Positions 1 to 8,558 of a DNA stretch of 40,926 nt are shown in pieces. The translations under genes and the position numbers were made by a program. Origin of the DNA: an uncultured Chlorobiaceae bacterium (GTDB taxonomy: Bacteria; Bacteroidota; Chlorobiia; Chlorobiales; Chlorobiaceae); the NCBI GenBank assembly GCA_903851385.1, contig CAINOC010000119.1, positions 1 to 40,926 of the forward strand, given 5' to 3'. Position 1 is the first letter of the stretch. Each line of letters opens with the position of its first letter. Below the pieces are notes generated by a model that did no database searches, was not told the origin of the DNA, and was given only the letters and a program-made list of their open reading frames with translations.

Positions 1-558
1 ATTGCCGTCGATAAAGCCACCAATGACTGGATATTCTCTGTCGACAGCGACGAAATTGTTACGCCGGAACTGGCTGATGAGATTTTGAGGACCAAACTGA
101 ATTCCTCCACCATCTACGCCATGGAACGTGACAACTATTATTGTCGCCGATTGATTCGTGGTTGCGGCTGGCAGAACGACCAGGTACAACGCCTCTTCAA
201 CAGGAAGAGCACCCGGTATGACGACAAGGTTGTCCATGAGGGACTCAACATGAATGAAAACCTGAAAACTGAGCAGTTGCAGGGTCGGCTCATGCATTAC
301 CCCTATGATAATTCGTCTCAGCTGATCCAGAAAATGCAGCACTACTCCACGCTCTGGGCTGAGGAGAATCAAGGGAGAAAAAAAGCCTCACCTTTCAAGG
401 CACTGCTTTACGGCATTGTAACATTTTTCAAGTCCTATGTGCTTAAGAAGGGATGGGTTGACGGTTATGCAGGTCTGTTGATTTCGATTTCGAACGCGAA
501 CGGAGTTTTTTACAAATACATCAAGCTCTATGAAGCCGACAGACCAAATCGCTTGTAG
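1..558 (+). CDS. Glycosyltransferase family 2, C-terminal part (gene enters from the left edge)
   Basis: The frame is open from base 1, so this is the 3' part of a gene that begins outside the window. The visible 185 residues start within the GT-A catalytic core: NDWIFSVDSDEIVTPEL contains the DxD-type metal/sugar-nucleotide motif (DSDE). This is followed by RLFNRKSTRYDDKVVHE, a block typical of the WaaE/KdtX-like family 2 transferases that add sugars to the lipopolysaccharide core. A basic, partly hydrophobic C-terminal segment (FKALLYGIVTFFKSYVLKKG) probably associates with the inner membrane. The TTG at 85 is in frame but lies inside the conserved core, so it is not a credible start. The gene overlaps the next glycosyltransferase by 29 bases, which suggests a co-transcribed glycan cluster. 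The sugar transferred cannot be read from the sequence. Confidence 0.85.
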   Translation: MAVDKATNDWIFSVDSDEIVTPELADEILRTKLNSSTIYAMERDNYYCRRLIRGCGWQNDQVQRLFNRKSTRYDDKVVHEGLNMNENLKTEQLQGRLMHYPYDNSSQLIQKMQHYSTLWAEENQGRKKASPFKALLYGIVTFFKSYVLKKGWVDGYAGLLISISNANGVFYKYIKLYEADRPNRL

Positions 559-1348
559 CCTCGTCATTACGACCTATAATTCGCCTGATCTGCTTGACCT
601 GTCCATACGGAGTGCACTTCGGCAGTCTGAACTGCCGTGCGAAATCATTGTTGCGGACGACGGCAGCACGAGCGATACAGCAAAGCTTGTTGATGCGCTC
701 AGGGCTTTAGCCCTTATCCCCATCGTACACGTTTGGCAGGAAGACAAAGGTTTCAGGGCTGCAGCAGCGAGAAACAGGGCGATTGCAGAGGCTAAAGGCA
801 ATTACATTGTGATTGTCGATGGAGACATGCTTCTACATTCTGATTTCATTAAGGATCATAAAGCCCTGGCTGTCGAAGGTACCTTTATCCAGGGGTCAAG
901 AGTGTGGCTCTCGAAGGCGAATACATTCAGGCGTTTCGTATCCAAGGAAACTGCGGTCTCCATATTCCAGCATGGGCTTGAAAACCGTAAAAACGCTCTG
1001 CATTTACCGCTTCTGACAAGAATGTTAGATTTTAAAAGCAGTTCTCTCGGCAGCATAAGGAGCTGTAATATGTCATTTTTCCGCAATGACTGTATTCTGG
1101 TTAACGGGTTCAACGAGGATTTCATCGGGTGGGGTCGTGAAGACAGCGAGTTTGTTGTCAGGCTGATTAATCGCGGCATTCTTCGACGCAATATCCGATA
1201 CAGTGCCATTGCATTTCATTTATGGCACCCGGAAAACCAGAGGCGCTCACTCACTGAAAATGACCGCCTGCTCCAACAGTCCATTGCAGGGAAGCTTACC
1301 ATCTGCCGGAATGGCATCGATAAATATCTGGTAAAGAATTACTTATGA
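530..1348 (+). CDS. Glycosyltransferase family 2 with galactosyltransferase-like C-terminal block
   Basis: This is a 272-residue GT-A transferase. Residues 8-50 (CSLVITTYNSPDLLDLSIRS, then IIVADDGSTS) form the nucleotide-binding start of the fold. Residues 72-105 (DKGFRAAAARNRAIAEAKG, then IVIVDGDMLLH) carry the DGD metal motif. Near residues 180-215, CNMSFFRNDCILVNGFNEDF followed by GWGREDSEF matches the C-terminal galactosyltransferase (Glyco_transf_7C) pattern, where the ED/DSE residues act in acceptor catalysis. There is no membrane segment, so it probably acts at the cytoplasmic face on LPS or another surface glycan. Its start overlaps the preceding transferase and its stop overlaps the next gene by four bases (ATGA), so translation is probably coupled. 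The exact donor and acceptor are unknown. Confidence 0.9.
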   Translation: MKPTDQIACSLVITTYNSPDLLDLSIRSALRQSELPCEIIVADDGSTSDTAKLVDALRALALIPIVHVWQEDKGFRAAAARNRAIAEAKGNYIVIVDGDMLLHSDFIKDHKALAVEGTFIQGSRVWLSKANTFRRFVSKETAVSIFQHGLENRKNALHLPLLTRMLDFKSSSLGSIRSCNMSFFRNDCILVNGFNEDFIGWGREDSEFVVRLINRGILRRNIRYSAIAFHLWHPENQRRSLTENDRLLQQSIAGKLTICRNGIDKYLVKNYL

Positions 1349-2211
1349 AAATCAGTGCATTTACCTTTATCAGAAATGGGACGATCTTCGGTTTTCCGTA
1401 CTCTGAATCGATTCGGTCTGTGTTGCCGATAGTCGATGAATTTGTTGTGAATGTGGGTGACAGTGATGATGACACCCTTGAAAAAATCAGGGAGATTGAT
1501 GATCCGAAGATCAGGATTATCGAGTCGAAGTGGAACGACAAAATGAAGGTTGGCGGCTATGTATATGGTCAGCAGAAAATGATTGCACAGTTTAACTGTA
1601 CCGGCGACTGGGCCTTCTATCTTGAGGGTGATGAAGTTGTGCATGAAGATGATCTTGACAAAATCGCGGATGCCTGTCGGACTTATCAGAATGATGAGCG
1701 AGTTGAAGCGCTTACGTTTGACTACTATCATTTTTATGGTAACGCGAACAGTTATCTTGATTCCCCCGGCTGGTACCGTCGTGCGGCCAGGATTATAAAA
1801 ACTTCTGTCAGGTCGTATGCTCCTGACGGGCTCTATTGGCATGTGCTTACCAGTAAAAGCAAGGTTGCCCGATATCCGAAGAGTATCCATACCGGGGCAT
1901 CGATTTATCACTACGGGTGGGTGCGGAGTGAGGAGGAGATGAACCGGAAATCGGTGAATGTGCAGAAGTACTGGAACAAAAACCATAGCCGAATCGACTA
2001 CAGGGAGATCGATCAGAAGATTATACGCGAGTTTGGAGGTTCCCATCCTGAAATCATCCGTGCATGGCTTCCGCATGCAGATGGACTTTATCGGGCTAAT
2101 CCGGATTATAAGCTGACCCGTCGGGAAAAAAAACACCGTTTGATGCTGCAGTTTGAACGATGGTTTGGGCTGGAGTTGAGTAAAAAACATTTTATTGAGC
2201 TGAAGCCGTAA
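1345..2211 (+). CDS. Glycosyltransferase family 2 (GT-A fold)
   Basis: This 288-residue protein resembles divergent family 2 transferases. KISAFTFIRNGTIFGFPYSE opens the fold, followed by SIRSVLPIVDEFVVNVGDSDDDTLE with an acidic cluster. GDWAFYLEGDEVVHEDDLDK near residues 85-110 supplies the EGD metal motif. The middle region (FDYYHFYGNANSYLDSPGWY, then RRAARI) is rich in aromatic residues that may bind the acceptor. The start codon overlaps the stop of the upstream transferase (ATGA at 1345-1348), so these three genes form a tight operon. The C-terminus is strongly basic (RREKKHRLMLQFERWFG), consistent with docking on the inner leaflet. The role in building an envelope glycan is inferred from family and neighbours. 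The substrate is not identifiable. Confidence 0.87.
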   Translation: MKISAFTFIRNGTIFGFPYSESIRSVLPIVDEFVVNVGDSDDDTLEKIREIDDPKIRIIESKWNDKMKVGGYVYGQQKMIAQFNCTGDWAFYLEGDEVVHEDDLDKIADACRTYQNDERVEALTFDYYHFYGNANSYLDSPGWYRRAARIIKTSVRSYAPDGLYWHVLTSKSKVARYPKSIHTGASIYHYGWVRSEEEMNRKSVNVQKYWNKNHSRIDYREIDQKIIREFGGSHPEIIRAWLPHADGLYRANPDYKLTRREKKHRLMLQFERWFGLELSKKHFIELKP

Positions 2212-2249
2212 TCACTGGAAAAGCCTGTCAATTTCATCCCCTTTGTTAT

Positions 2250-3230
2250 ATGAACTCTTCCATTGTCTTGCTTCCGAATTGGATAGGAGACATGCTTCTT
2301 GCCCTTTCAATGGTTATGAGACTACCTGAAAGTCGTCGATTAAAAACCACGCTGCTGGTTCCGGAGCAGATGAGCAGCCTCGTCGGGGTGCTGTGTGATC
2401 TGCCACGTATCGAGTATTCCCGAAAAAATGTGGAAAGTAGAAAAGATAGTTTGACTGCTGTGCGCAACGGGGGTTTTGAAACTATTTACCTGCTGCCGTT
2501 TTCTTTTTCTTCGGCATGGTTTGCCATGAAGAGCGGAGTGGCTGTGAGAAGGGGGGTTTCGCGTGAAATGAGGCGTTTTCTCTTGACTGATCCCTTGTCA
2601 AAAGATACTGTTAATTGTAATAATGCGAAGCTGCATCACATCACTCATGAATATGCGGCGATCCTCGATATGCCGTTTTGCCCCCCTGAAGAGTGGAATG
2701 GTACAGGTGTGGTGCCAGACAAGAATCATGCCGGTTCGATCGTCTACTGCCCCGGTGCTTCATATGGACCTGCCAAGAAATGGCCTCATTTTCCTGCGCT
2801 GGCATTGCTGCAGGAACGTTTTAAGATTGTCATCCTTGGATCGCGCGAAGATAGCGAATCGGCTCGGGAGATCGTGCGCATGGCCCCTGACAGGATTACA
2901 GATCTTACCGGAAAGACTTCGTTAAATGAGGTTGCCGCTATCATGTCAAGCGCTCGTGGTGTCGTTTCGAACGACTCTGGACTGATGCATCTTGCCGGAT
3001 ATATCGGGACTCCGGTCATTGGTCTGTTCGGCTCTACAAGTCCGGTATGGACCCGACCTCTCGGGAAAAGAAGCCTTGCGATGTATCTGCCTGAGCCATG
3101 TTCGCCGTGTTTTGATAAAACCTGCAGATATAATCACTACCGCTGTCTCGGGAAGATTACACCGGAAGCTGTAGCCGAGGCGATGGACAAGGTATGCGCT
3201 TCATCAGCAATTCCCTCATTGTACAATTGA
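2250..3230 (+). CDS. waaF: Lipopolysaccharide heptosyltransferase II (WaaF-like, GT9)
   Basis: WaaF-type GT9 enzymes transfer heptose from ADP-heptose to the inner core of LPS. The 326-residue product starts with MNSSIVLLPNWIGDMLLALS, which holds the family's PNW(I/V)GDM signature near residues 9-15. The C-terminal half has the ADP-sugar binding block: GASYGPAKKWP near 170, then VSNDSGLMHLAGYIGTPVIG and LFGSTSP near 240-270. The cysteine-rich tail (EPCSPCFDKTCRYNHYRCL) is also usual for WaaF. A 38-base gap separates it from the upstream glycosyltransferase on the same strand. Its last 15 bases overlap the 3' end of the convergent gene at 3216-4175. LPS core synthesis fits all neighbours. The transferred sugar could be a heptose variant. 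Confidence 0.9.
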   Translation: MNSSIVLLPNWIGDMLLALSMVMRLPESRRLKTTLLVPEQMSSLVGVLCDLPRIEYSRKNVESRKDSLTAVRNGGFETIYLLPFSFSSAWFAMKSGVAVRRGVSREMRRFLLTDPLSKDTVNCNNAKLHHITHEYAAILDMPFCPPEEWNGTGVVPDKNHAGSIVYCPGASYGPAKKWPHFPALALLQERFKIVILGSREDSESAREIVRMAPDRITDLTGKTSLNEVAAIMSSARGVVSNDSGLMHLAGYIGTPVIGLFGSTSPVWTRPLGKRSLAMYLPEPCSPCFDKTCRYNHYRCLGKITPEAVAEAMDKVCASSAIPSLYN

Positions 3231-4175
3231 GAATCCGTCTACCAAGGCGATCCACTCGTTTGTGCCGGTCTGATGTGCGTCAATGGTGTGCATGCCTGCG
3301 CTGTTCCACCATTCGTGGCCGGGCTGCAACACCGGTTGGTCTGAAACGGGTTCCTCGCTATAGGTTTCTGCAGTGAGTTCAGTTATCCTGAATGCCCAGA
3401 CTCTGGTGCCGTAGTATGGAGTTTCGTCCTGGGCGTATCGGTAGATGGATGCATTGGTGTTGATTACTTTTCCTCCAGGACGTGCAAAGTGGGGACTTCC
3501 TTGCACCACAGGGCTTTTGGGGTGCTCTTTCCATGGGCCGGTAAGGGAATCGGAACCAAAAAGATGAAGGTTTTTGGTTTTCAGGGCGTAGCTGAAGAGA
3601 TACCAGCGGTTCTGGTAATGGATAATGGAGGGGTCAACAAGTGCTGAGTTGCGGCCGGTGCTTTTTATGAGGGTTGTGACGAGGTGCCACTGATCAGGAA
3701 ATTGTGAGGCTTCATAAAGCTGTATGCCTCCTGAGTTATTGCATTCCGGAATCATGTAATAGCGGTTTTCCCAGAAAAACACATAGGGGTAGGAGAGGTG
3801 AAAACGTTCTTTGAGAACGACGTTGCGGTATTGCCATTGCAGTAGGTCTTTACTGAAGGCATACGCAATTTCTCCGGTATTTCGCTTGTCGTTCAGTACT
3901 TCAAAGAAGAGGAAGTATCCTGTGGCATTCTGGATCATGAAGGGGTCTGCAACGAAGCGGGCTTTTATGTCTGTGACATCTTTGGCGCTGAGGATCGGGT
4001 TCCGGATGTCTTGGGTGGGATGAAGCTTGACAGGCGAAGGTCCTTTATAGATGCCTATTGCCCATGTTTCGCGACTTCGGCGTTCTCTCTTTTTTTTGAG
4101 ATGCTTTTTATAGCGAGCAGCAATCAATAGAGCCGCCGAGGTAAAAAGGAGCAGCAGGATGGTGGTTATGAGCAT
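3216..4175 (-). CDS. Membrane-anchored five-bladed beta-propeller protein (GH43/GINT1 N-domain-like)
   Basis: This 319-residue protein has one N-terminal membrane segment (residues 1-20, MLITTILLLLFTSAALLIAA), then a very basic stretch (RYKKHLKKKRERRSR). A globular domain begins with WAIGIYKGPSPVKL. Repeated blades are visible: ADPFMIQNATGYFLFFE, GEIAYAFSKDLLQW, LSYPYVFFWENRYYMIPE, DPSIIHYQNRWYLFS. This spacing of ADP, E and DPS motifs resembles the five-bladed propellers of GH43/GH32/GH68 enzymes. I recall a closer match in the N-terminal domain found with plant glucosamine inositolphosphorylceramide transferases and in bacterial sugar-modifying proteins. Placement between heptosyltransferase and exporter genes suggests a sugar-binding or sugar-modifying step for a surface glycan. 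Activity is unproven. Confidence 0.7.
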   Translation of the reverse strand: MLITTILLLLFTSAALLIAARYKKHLKKKRERRSRETWAIGIYKGPSPVKLHPTQDIRNPILSAKDVTDIKARFVADPFMIQNATGYFLFFEVLNDKRNTGEIAYAFSKDLLQWQYRNVVLKERFHLSYPYVFFWENRYYMIPECNNSGGIQLYEASQFPDQWHLVTTLIKSTGRNSALVDPSIIHYQNRWYLFSYALKTKNLHLFGSDSLTGPWKEHPKSPVVQGSPHFARPGGKVINTNASIYRYAQDETPYYGTRVWAFRITELTAETYSEEPVSDQPVLQPGHEWWNSAGMHTIDAHQTGTNEWIALVDGFSIVQ

Positions 4176-4210
4176 GACTCAGTAGATGCCGTTTTTTTGT
4201 CAAGAAGGGG

Positions 4211-6166
4211 TCAGGCAGTCAGGAGTGTTTCAGGTGCTGGCGGTTTGACTGCAAACTGGATGTCGTAGAGCATTTTATAGACACCATTTTGTTCGATAAG
4301 CTGTTGATGGTTGCCAACTTCCATAACGTTGCCGCGTTCCATGACGATGATCTTGTCTGCATTTTTTATGGTGGAGAGGCGGTGAGCTACCACAAGTGCG
4401 GTTCTGTTTTCCATGGCGTTGTCGATTGCTTGCTGCACTATTTTTTCGGATTCGTTGTCCAAAGCGCTGGTCGCTTCGTCAAAGATCAGCAGTTCAGGGT
4501 TTTTGACCATGGCCCGGGCTATGGCAATACGCTGCCGCTGGCCTCCTGAAAGCTGGAGTCCGCGGTCGCCGATGAGGGTATGATATTGTTCCGGCTTATC
4601 GATGATAAATTCGTGTGCATTTGCAAGTTTTGCTGCTTGCTCAATTCTTGCATGGTTGATTTCATCGTGGACTCCATAGGCAATATTCTGTTCGATACTG
4701 TCATTGAAGAGTATCACTTCCTGACTGACTATGCCGATCATCTGGCGGAGCTGTTTATAGTCGAATTCTTTTATGTCAGTCCCGTCGATGGTTATGCGGC
4801 CTGAGTCGACATCATAAAACCGGAGCAGGAGATCAACAGCTGTGGACTTTCCGGAACCTGACTGGCCGATAAGAGCGACCATTTCGCCCTTTTTAATTTC
4901 GAAAGAAACGTGGTTGAGCACATTTGCAGCTTCAGGATCCTTGTTGTATTTGAAACAGACATCTTCAAAGACGATACTCTTTGAGAAGCTTTTAATGGGA
5001 CGGCTTCCATTGATGACGTTGGTGTTCGTATCGAGCACTTCAAAAAGGCGTTCAACGGAGATCATTCCCATCTGAACAGATAGATTCCCATCACCCAGCA
5101 TTTTGAAAGGTCCCATGGTGGAGTAAAGGGTGAAGGCAAAGACAAGCAGTTCATTGGCGGTCATAACGCCATCGAATACCTGGAGGCCTCCGAACCAGAG
5201 CACCATGGCAATAGCTGCAATAAGGAGTGTTTCGTTCAATGGGCTGAGAATATTGCGAATCCTTGACATTTTTATGCTCAACTGCCTGAAGTCATTGGTG
5301 AATGACATGAATTTTTCGACTTCAATACCTTCAAAGGCGGTTGACTTGATAACTTTGATGCCGTTGAATTTTTCTTGCAGAACGGAGTTCATGTCGCCCA
5401 TTTTAGTTTGGAAACTCTGGGCAAGGCCTTTGATATTTCGGCCCATAAAGTTGATGACATAAAAAATCGACAGGGAGGTGACTGCAGCAAAAGCGGTCAG
5501 CTTCCAGCTGAGTGCGAGCAGTACCCCCATATAGACAAAGATGGAAAAGGGGTTCTGCAGAAAATTGACAAATGTTGAGCTGATGCTGTTGTTGACGTTT
5601 TCTACGTCATTATAGACGTAGTTCATCAGGTTGCCGACCCGATTTTTGTTGAAATAATCGAGATGCATTTCTATGATGCTGTGAAATACTTCGTCCCTCA
5701 GTTTTTTTGCTGTTTTGGTCTGTATCCGAAAAATAATCTGGCCGTTGAGGTAGATAAAAAAGTTTTTGAGGGCAAATGCGAAAATCAGGAAGAAGCAGAT
5801 TTTGAGCAGCGCCAATTGTTTTGTTGGTGCTGCGAACATCTGCTGAAATTCAAGCAGTGCCCAGTTTTTTAACTTTTCTGCGCTGGTGGTGGTTTTTGAA
5901 AGCTGAAGTGATTGCTGTACAGAAGTGGATGATTTGGCATCCGTGCCTAGCTGCGTGGTTTTATTGGGCGCCTGAAGTGGTTGTGCCGCTGTGGTTTGAG
6001 TCACTGCAGGGGCTGAAGAAAAAACTGCATTCAGCAGGGGGAGGATGGAGTAAATGGATACAACGCTAAGGAGCGAGGTCAATATGCTTACAACGACAAC
6101 AAGAACAATGTTGGTTTTTGATGGGGCCATGTACCGCAGCATTCTCAATAATACCTTGAACTTCAT
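4211..6166 (-). CDS. MsbA-like ABC transporter, fused permease and ATPase
   Basis: Half-transporters of this type act as homodimers and flip lipid A-core or other lipids across the inner membrane. From the ATG at 6166 the product has 651 residues. Residues about 15-340 form a six-helix exporter membrane domain. Residues 380-640 form the nucleotide-binding domain, with Walker A GQSGSGKST near 432, signature LSGGQRQR near 537, Walker B LLIFDEATSALD near 555 and a VVAHRLST switch histidine. The frame stays open to 6244, but AGGGAG just before 6166 and the start MKFKVLLRMLRYMAPSK favour 6166. Between the first two membrane helices lies an unusual insert of roughly 55 residues rich in Thr, Gln and Ser. 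The gene sits among LPS glycosyltransferases, supporting lipid A-core or glycolipid export. Confidence 0.88.
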   Translation of the reverse strand: MKFKVLLRMLRYMAPSKTNIVLVVVVSILTSLLSVVSIYSILPLLNAVFSSAPAVTQTTAAQPLQAPNKTTQLGTDAKSSTSVQQSLQLSKTTTSAEKLKNWALLEFQQMFAAPTKQLALLKICFFLIFAFALKNFFIYLNGQIIFRIQTKTAKKLRDEVFHSIIEMHLDYFNKNRVGNLMNYVYNDVENVNNSISSTFVNFLQNPFSIFVYMGVLLALSWKLTAFAAVTSLSIFYVINFMGRNIKGLAQSFQTKMGDMNSVLQEKFNGIKVIKSTAFEGIEVEKFMSFTNDFRQLSIKMSRIRNILSPLNETLLIAAIAMVLWFGGLQVFDGVMTANELLVFAFTLYSTMGPFKMLGDGNLSVQMGMISVERLFEVLDTNTNVINGSRPIKSFSKSIVFEDVCFKYNKDPEAANVLNHVSFEIKKGEMVALIGQSGSGKSTAVDLLLRFYDVDSGRITIDGTDIKEFDYKQLRQMIGIVSQEVILFNDSIEQNIAYGVHDEINHARIEQAAKLANAHEFIIDKPEQYHTLIGDRGLQLSGGQRQRIAIARAMVKNPELLIFDEATSALDNESEKIVQQAIDNAMENRTALVVAHRLSTIKNADKIIVMERGNVMEVGNHQQLIEQNGVYKMLYDIQFAVKPPAPETLLTA

Positions 6167-6255
6167 ATACTCCCTGATCGTGTTTAGTTTATCGTGATCT
6201 CTAATATAATCTATAAATACTAATAATAAGTTGGCAGTATGCAATATGCAGTCGG

Positions 6256-6430
6256 CCGGGAAGAGAGTTTGCTGTTGGCGGTAGGCAGGGAAAGAGAGAG
6301 CCAGTGCTGAGGGAAGATTGTTTGGAGTTGGGTTTGTTTTGGTAAGTGTACGTTAAGGATGTCCTTCCCTAATTGCAGTGCTCGGTATGCCTACTGCCAA
6401 CCGCCAACTACTCAGAACTCAGCACTGTTC
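6256..6430. repeat. Dispersed heptad-repeat element, copy A
   Basis: The gap between the MsbA-like gene and the GT9 gene is filled with imperfect seven-base units in both orientations. Examples are GGCGGTAGGCAG at about 6276-6288, AGTGCTGAG at 6303-6311, then the opposite-strand forms TGCCTACTGCCAACCGCCAA and ACTCAGAACTCAGCACTG near 6388-6427. One arm carries an additional seven-base unit relative to its inverted partner, as expected for slippage of heptads. The right end runs into the last codons of the GT9 gene. Related elements lie at 10432-10585 and 12712-12776. Function is unknown. Confidence 0.7.
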
Positions 6431-7464
6431 AGCATGTGTCGGAGGGCGGTGGTTACCTGGGCGGGGTCGATGTCGATGACGTCGGGGGTCGGTGAGATTA
6501 TTATTTGCTGTCGGGTGCTCAGGGGGGCGAATTGGGTTCGGTCAGCGAGGCGTTTGCGATAGAGGGCGAGGATCGGAGTGTTGTAGCATGCTGCTATGTG
6601 GACGAGGGAGGTGTCGGGGGTGACAAGGAGTTTAAGCTTTTTGACGATTTCGCCTACTTCGTAGATGTTGCGTGTTGATGGTGATGGCAGGACGTTGGGG
6701 TGGGGGCGCTCAATCTGGTGTTTTTGCGGGAGTTCCCCGGGCGCAGAGAGGATGATGAATGTTTCGTCGGGGAAGTCGTTGATAAGTTGTGACCATTGTT
6801 CGGTGGTGCGGCGTCCGCCTGTGTGGCCGGCACTGATGTTGATGGCGACGAGGCGGCCTGTGGGAATTGTTTCAAGGAATGCAGTCGTTTCGGGGGATAC
6901 CGGCATTGGCGGCAGGTATGGTTTGCAGGGGTTTTTGAGGGCAGCCTGGTTGATAACCTGGAGGAAGGAGAGGTTTTTTTCGGATTCGTGCGTATTGGGG
7001 CTCATGGTGATGAGGTAGTCGAAGAGGCCTTCGTGGTATGGGTTGAAATGCCCTACTTTGTGGCGGGCGTTGATGAGCAGTGACTGGATAAGAAAATGGG
7101 TGGATGGGTGGTCTTTGGGGTTGAAGAGGATATCGAATTTTTTGGTAAGGATCTCTTTGACGTAGCGCTTCATCTCTCTTTTGGCATGGTAGACCGCGGT
7201 GACGTTGGGGTCGGCACTGAAAAAGTTGAAGATGATGCGGCTGAAGGCTATGATGTATATGGAGAGGTCGGGGTACTCTCTGCGGAGGGTGCCGATAAGG
7301 GGGGTGAGCATAATGCAGTCTCCGTAGCACTCTCGAGCAAGAATGACGATGCTTTCTGGTATTTTTTCAATGGGCTGCGTTGATTGACGGCGTTTTGCGA
7401 AGAGTTGGAGAGTTTTTGCCAGTCGCTCACGGAATGCTGTATGATCTTTTTTATTCGGTTTCAT
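6412..7464 (-). CDS. Glycosyltransferase family 9 (heptosyltransferase family)
   Basis: This 350-residue protein has the two-Rossmann (GT-B) layout of GT9 ADP-heptose:LPS heptosyltransferases. The N-terminal domain begins near residue 33 with IVILARECYGDCIMLTPLIG, equivalent to the family GD(x)hhhTP motif. The C-terminal nucleotide-sugar domain has VAINISAGHTGGRRTTEQW near 210 and LLVTPDTSLVHIAACYNTPI followed by LALY near 285. PDTSLVHIA matches the conserved DSGxxHhA block, with Thr-Ser replacing Ser-Gly. The first 40 residues are basic. The last codons (LNSAEF) and the stop are made of repeat sequence AGTGCTGAGTTCTGAG-like units, so the terminus may have been reshaped by the repeat. It probably adds a heptose or related sugar to the LPS core or a surface polysaccharide. 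Confidence 0.85.
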   Translation of the reverse strand: MKPNKKDHTAFRERLAKTLQLFAKRRQSTQPIEKIPESIVILARECYGDCIMLTPLIGTLRREYPDLSIYIIAFSRIIFNFFSADPNVTAVYHAKREMKRYVKEILTKKFDILFNPKDHPSTHFLIQSLLINARHKVGHFNPYHEGLFDYLITMSPNTHESEKNLSFLQVINQAALKNPCKPYLPPMPVSPETTAFLETIPTGRLVAINISAGHTGGRRTTEQWSQLINDFPDETFIILSAPGELPQKHQIERPHPNVLPSPSTRNIYEVGEIVKKLKLLVTPDTSLVHIAACYNTPILALYRKRLADRTQFAPLSTRQQIIISPTPDVIDIDPAQVTTALRHMLNSAEF

Positions 7465-7484
7465 GCCTTTGTGTCGGGAGAGAA

Positions 7485-8558
7485 TTACGTTGTGATGGTT
7501 TTTAGTAATAGCTCGTATCGGGTAACGACTTTTTGGAGTTCAAACTGTTCTTCGACAATCTTTCTTGCTTCTTTTCCGGCTTGTTTGTAATCAGATTGTA
7601 ATAATTTTACAACACCCTCGGCAATTGCGTGGCTGTCGTTTGGCTTTACAATCATGCCTGATTTGTTGTTGATTATGATGTCGGACAGTCCGCTGCCGGA
7701 TGTTGCAACAACAGGTTTGCATGATGTCATGGATTCGAGTGCGCTCATGGACATGCCTTCTTCTGGAGATGGCATTACTGTTATATCAACTCCGGAGAGA
7801 ATTTCAGGGATATCTTTTCTGAAGCCGGTAAATATTACCTTATCGGATAGGTTGAGTTTTTTGGTCAGCTCTTTGAGCTTTTGTTCAATGGCGCCTGTTC
7901 CGACGATCATAAAGAGAATCGGGCTGATTTTTTGAATTATTTGCGGGATCGCAGTGATAAAACACTCCAGGCCTTTGTTTTCGTCGAGCCTGCTAATAAC
8001 TGCAGCTCGATATGGTTCTGGGATTACGCGGGTGTTATTTGTTGATGGTACGGGGAACCGGAGGATATCTATGCCATCATAAATAATCGTTATTTTATGG
8101 TCAGGGATGTTAAAATCTTCGATAAGTTCACGTTTGATTTTATCTGAAACGGCAATTATCCTGTCGACAAGTTTTGTGTAGAGGATTTTATTGACAAGTT
8201 TTTTTATGCCTTTTTTTCGGTAAGGAACGTTACGGGTGAGCATAACGGTTTTTTTTGCTATTCTGCCGGCCAGTGAGGCTACCCAGTAAAATTTTGGTGA
8301 ACAGATTTCAATAACGTCAATGTTGTTCTTTTTTATAAGCCCTATAAGCTTTGGGATGATAAGGAGGTTGAGATCGGATTTTGGATTAATAGTACAGACG
8401 GGAATGTTTTCTTTTGGGAGACGGCTCGCAAGGCCACTTCCCGGCAGGCAGCAGACGGTGACGCTATGGCCACGTTGTATAAGCTCTCTGCTGTATAGAA
8501 AAATTCTGTTTGCTCCGCCGGACCAGTGCGGCGTCGCATCAAATATCAGGATATTCAT
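7485..8558 (-). CDS. Glycosyltransferase family 4
   Basis: This is a 357-residue GT-B retaining glycosyltransferase. The N-terminal domain opens with NILIFDATPHWSGGANRIFL, whose SGGA glycine-rich loop binds the acceptor. The C-terminal GT4 domain starts near residue 185 with AAVISRLDENKGLECFI and continues with FMIVGTGAIEQKL. It ends with MPSPEEGMSMSALESMTSCK followed by PVVATSGSG. The E-x7-E motif (EEGMSMSALE) is the nucleotide-sugar binding signature of the family. The gene lies 20 bases upstream of the GT9 gene on the same strand, so the two are probably co-transcribed. To my eye it is more AT-rich and lysine/isoleucine-rich than neighbours, as is common for surface-glycan genes gained by transfer. 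The sugar specificity cannot be determined. Confidence 0.87.
   Translation of the reverse strand: MNILIFDATPHWSGGANRIFLYSRELIQRGHSVTVCCLPGSGLASRLPKENIPVCTINPKSDLNLLIIPKLIGLIKKNNIDVIEICSPKFYWVASLAGRIAKKTVMLTRNVPYRKKGIKKLVNKILYTKLVDRIIAVSDKIKRELIEDFNIPDHKITIIYDGIDILRFPVPSTNNTRVIPEPYRAAVISRLDENKGLECFITAIPQIIQKISPILFMIVGTGAIEQKLKELTKKLNLSDKVIFTGFRKDIPEILSGVDITVMPSPEEGMSMSALESMTSCKPVVATSGSGLSDIIINNKSGMIVKPNDSHAIAEGVVKLLQSDYKQAGKEARKIVEEQFELQKVVTRYELLLKTITT

Noticed and set aside
85-558. A complete 157-residue gene starting at TTG 85
   Set aside because: The frame is open to base 1 and the conserved DSDE catalytic motif lies before the TTG, so this is the end of a longer gene.
1339-2190. A 283-residue minus-strand open frame over the third glycosyltransferase
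   Set aside because: The plus-strand frame has clear GT-A motifs and couples to its neighbours; the minus frame does not resemble any family.
6245-6411. Insertion sequence or transposase remnant in the repeat-rich gap
   Set aside because: No open frame resembling a transposase and no terminal inverted repeats with target duplication were found; only short heptads.
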